The notes beneath the pieces were generated by a model. It ran no database searches. It worked only from the letters and a program-made list of their open reading frames with translations, and was not told the DNA's origin. The position numbers and the translations under genes were made by a program. From Sphingomonas limnosediminicola (GTDB lineage: Bacteria; Pseudomonadota; Alphaproteobacteria; Sphingomonadales; Sphingomonadaceae), in NCBI RefSeq assembly GCF_039537965.1, contig NZ_BAABBM010000001.1:1116001-1180000 (forward strand): 64,000 nt of DNA. The letters run 5' to 3'. Below are positions 61,905-64,000 of this stretch, in pieces. The number at the start of each line of letters is the position of its first letter. Within the stretch, counting starts at the first letter, position 1.

Positions 61905-62267
61905 TTATTCGGGGACGATCATGATCAACCGCGTGACACGGGACGCGTCATCTCCCAAATGATCGAACGAGCGTGGGATCCCAGCTCCTGGCGCTTCGTT
62001 AGGCTCCGTCAACTCAGCTTCCGTTACAGAGTAGCGCAGCGATGACGAAACGTTACTCGCAATCTTATAATTGAGAAGGGCCGTCATTTGGCCTGCCACC
62101 CCCTCCGCGTCTTCATTAACGGTAAAGGTCGGCATCACGCTCACGCTGACACGGATAGTTGCTTGAGAACGGCTATCTAGCTTGCCGCGAATTTGCTGCG
62201 AGCTTGCGACGCTGGGTAGGAGAGCGGCCGATAACCATGCAGCAGAGCGCAGCTTGAAATTTCTCAT
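61905..62267 (-). CDS. Small exported protein of the fimbrial locus
   Basis: A 120-aa protein with a signal peptide (AAWLSAALLPSVASSQ) and a strand-rich mature part: SQATIRVSVSVMPTFTVNEDAEGVAGQMTALLNYKIASNVSSSLRYSVTEAEL, ending LIMIVPE, which resembles the ends of the pilin-like neighbours (LVV.PE). It could be a further subunit; the function is not proven by sequence. It lies 160 bp upstream of the pilin genes, same strand. Confidence 0.6.
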   Translation of the reverse strand: MRNFKLRSAAWLSAALLPSVASSQQIRGKLDSRSQATIRVSVSVMPTFTVNEDAEGVAGQMTALLNYKIASNVSSSLRYSVTEAELTEPNEAPGAGIPRSFDHLGDDASRVTRLIMIVPE

Positions 62268-62483
62268 CCGCGCCTCGAACGTGAAGTAACTCGTTCAAGT
62301 TTTGCCGAGATGAGATGAAGCAATGTTTGCGATCGGAACCTACTCGGAGCGAACTTTATCCGATCTGGATATATCAACGCGTAATCTTGGCGGTTTCAGT
62401 CTGCAGAGGGACCAAAGTACAGATTGAAAAGCCGGGCGCCTATCGCTATTTTTAACGGAAATTTAACATCGGCGGGAGTATCA

Positions 62484-62705
62484 ATGAACGACAGCGTCAC
62501 TCCCAGGCATATCGCGTTAGGCGAGGCCCTGCAGCTTCTTCGATTGGCAATCGAAGTGCTGGATCGCGAGGCGGCTCCTGGGCACATCGCCGCTCATGTC
62601 GACCTGGCCGCTCATGAACTTGAGCAGGCAATCTTGGCACTTGGCCATAGTTCTAGGAAACCAGAATCGGGTGGCGAAGATCTCGGAAAAGTCTGCACAT
62701 CTTAG
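62484..62705 (+). CDS. Small IGAxVDLA-family protein, copy 3
   Basis: A 73-aa protein: LGEALQLLRLAIEVLDREAAPGHIAAHVDLAAHELEQAIL. It has the family pattern, with I.AHVDLA in place of IGAxVDLA. GGGAG precedes ATG 62484. Its 3' end overlaps the winged-helix gene on the other strand (62653-63009) by 53 bp, so transcription converges there. Confidence 0.62.
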   Translation: MNDSVTPRHIALGEALQLLRLAIEVLDREAAPGHIAAHVDLAAHELEQAILALGHSSRKPESGGEDLGKVCTS

Positions 62706-63009
62706 CCTTCCCCTCCGCACTGAGCCGCATTCGAAGGTCGGTTTGCTTCACTCCTATTAAAATGCACTCAACCCAGCCGCGCTCTTCGAGCACGGTAATC
62801 CAGCGCGCCAATGTGGTAGGAGGGGCGATCCAATCGAAGTCTTTCGTCGCCAACTGTTCACCCTTTGATGTCGAAAGGTACAGTTGAAGTAATATCTCCC
62901 AAGCTGGATCCCCGAAGATCTCCGCGCCGAGGATCTGTTGGCGCATGCGGTGTAAGCGCAGGATCACCTCTACCTGATGCTCGATGTTCGCCCATGCTGT
63001 GTTGTCCAA
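62653..63009 (-). CDS. Winged-helix (MarR-like) DNA-binding protein, family A copy 3
   Basis: A 118-aa protein: VEVILRLHRMRQQILGAEIFGDPAWEILLQLYLST, then APPTTLARWITVLEERGWVECILIG and LRMRLSAEGKAKMCRLFRDL. It matches the plan of 54974-55336 and the C-terminal half of 13723-14202. TTG 63009 is preceded by GAGGGA; like copy 2 it uses a TTG start. A longer frame to 63138 lacks a site. Confidence 0.68.
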   Translation of the reverse strand: MDNTAWANIEHQVEVILRLHRMRQQILGAEIFGDPAWEILLQLYLSTSKGEQLATKDFDWIAPPTTLARWITVLEERGWVECILIGVKQTDLRMRLSAEGKAKMCRLFRDLRHPILVS

Positions 63010-63299
63010 ACGGCATCCCTCGCGCAGCGTAGCGCCACCGCACAACGCGCAGCGCACCGGCAAAAATCTCGCAGTCTTTGAGAAATCAGCTCGGCACGCT
63101 GACCTGCCCGCGTAAGCAGATTCGGAACTGTCGCGCAAGCAGACATGCCAGAACCCGAAACGACAATCATGTCAGCCGCCGCTGACCTCCTAGACTCGCC
63201 GAGTTGTCATCGCGAATTCGGTCCGGATCGGTGGAAGTTTGCGGCATAATTAACGGTTTCCATCCATTCTGCCCGCTTCGGATCACGAAGAGATCAAGT

Positions 63300-63950
63300 G
63301 TGCAGGATCGGCAACGGCAAAGCGAAGATCGAGGGGATACGCGCAGCAGCGTCTACATAGCCGCGAGCATGTCCTGCGCCGGTATCTCCAGCGCAGCAAA
63401 AATCCGCAATCTTTCGAGCACTGGAGCGTTGATCGAGACTCCAATCACGCCCACAGCGGGCTCATCAATCCGGCTGCTGCGCGGATCGCTAGCGGTGGAC
63501 GGCAAAGTCGTATGGGCCACCAACGGCCGCTTTGGCGCGCACTTTCTTCGCGAGGTTATTGTCTCTGACTGGATCGCTCCAGCCAAGAACGCTCAACAGG
63601 ACCGTGTGGACAAGGCCGTCGCTCTCGTAAGGTCTGGTGCAGCGGCGGTAAGCTCGCAAGCCAGGCAAACCGCTACTCGAACACAGGAGCCGATTCCCTT
63701 CGAGGCATCAGAGCTTGCGGCTGAGTTGGCGGAAGTGTGTCGCTTCATTGACGCGATTGGAGCCACTCTTGCGGCGGACGCGGACCTGTTGCGACGCTTT
63801 GAAGGCCCGCTTCAGAACCTTGACATCGCAGCTCAATCCATCGGCGCCGTAGCCGGCGTGTTGACCGGTAGAAATGAGATGGACGGTAACCGCGGCGAGC
63901 GCTTATCGGCGCTTAGGGCCAGCCGCATTGCCGCGATGGCGAAGTACTAG
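63300..63950 (+). CDS. PilZ-domain protein with helical C-terminal region
   Basis: A 216-aa protein. Residues about 20-75 look like a PilZ fold (KIRNLSSTGALIET, then LRGSLAVDGKVVWATNGRFGAHFLREV). The upstream RxxxR motif that binds c-di-GMP is only weakly matched (DRQRQSEDRGDTRSSV), so nucleotide binding is uncertain. The rest is helical (AAELAEVCRFIDAIGATLAADADLLRRFEGPLQNLDIAAQSIG). GTG 63300 has GAAGAG upstream; the frame could begin at 63204. Confidence 0.68.
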   Translation: MQDRQRQSEDRGDTRSSVYIAASMSCAGISSAAKIRNLSSTGALIETPITPTAGSSIRLLRGSLAVDGKVVWATNGRFGAHFLREVIVSDWIAPAKNAQQDRVDKAVALVRSGAAAVSSQARQTATRTQEPIPFEASELAAELAEVCRFIDAIGATLAADADLLRRFEGPLQNLDIAAQSIGAVAGVLTGRNEMDGNRGERLSALRASRIAAMAKY

Positions 63951-64000
63951 TGCCGCTATTAGGCTAAGGAAGCGTTCAACTCTTCAACCGCAGCTACGCT

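Noticed and set aside
63250..63280. Possible eighth copy of the intergenic repeat (GGTTTCCATCCATT)
   Set aside because: Core has too many changes and the flanks are not complementary.

Overview
The window looks like a chromosomal segment of a GC-rich alphaproteobacterium of the order Sphingomonadales (Sphingomonas-like). This rests on base composition, many short genes of sphingomonad type, a flagellar gene set with FliA, FlgM and FliS, and an alternative chaperone-usher locus. No sequence search was possible, so the taxonomy is inference.

Left part (1-22.5 kb), mixed accessory and housekeeping genes: the C-terminus of a hybrid sensor kinase, an L,D-transpeptidase, a four-helix membrane protein, and a TetR/metallo-beta-lactamase-fold pair around a palindrome. 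Next come a Tat-exported HiPIP followed by a fused monoheme cytochrome-porin resembling Cyc2, and then a partial tRNA-Ala 3' end (probable attachment-site scar). A two-gene glycan locus follows, whose second product joins GH18, CE4 deacetylase and processive GT2 domains. After that are a DJ-1/PfpI protein, a winged-helix and PAS pair, an OmpA-like protein, a Crp/Fnr regulator, and a locus with a Gly/Ser/Asn-rich exported protein, an S8 protease, an ECF sigma factor and its anti-sigma factor. Seven copies of a roughly 30-bp intergenic repeat lie between 7 and 19 kb.

Centre (22.7-52.9 kb), a nearly complete flagellar cluster: a FlbD/FleQ-like sigma-54 activator; motAB; flgBCDEFGHIJKL; flgA-flgM-flgN; a lytic transglycosylase with flhA and fliA; fliD-fliS; the long fliEFGHIJKLMNOPQR-flhB unit; and flagellin. 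The DNA shows sigma-54 (-24/-12) promoters before flgB, flgA, the transglycosylase-flhA-fliA unit and fliE. Sigma-28 promoters lie before flgM, motA and flagellin. Together they read as a sigma-54 to FliA/FlgM to sigma-28 hierarchy. No chemotaxis genes are present. FliM lacks the usual CheY-binding N-terminus, and FlgE and FlgD are unusually short.

Right part (52.9-64 kb), accessory: small unknown genes, a membrane-anchored LuxR-type regulator, two winged-helix proteins each close to a member of a small 'IGAxVDLA' family, a decayed fragment resembling the GlmS C-terminus, a chaperone-usher operon with two related pilin-like subunits, and a PilZ-domain protein.
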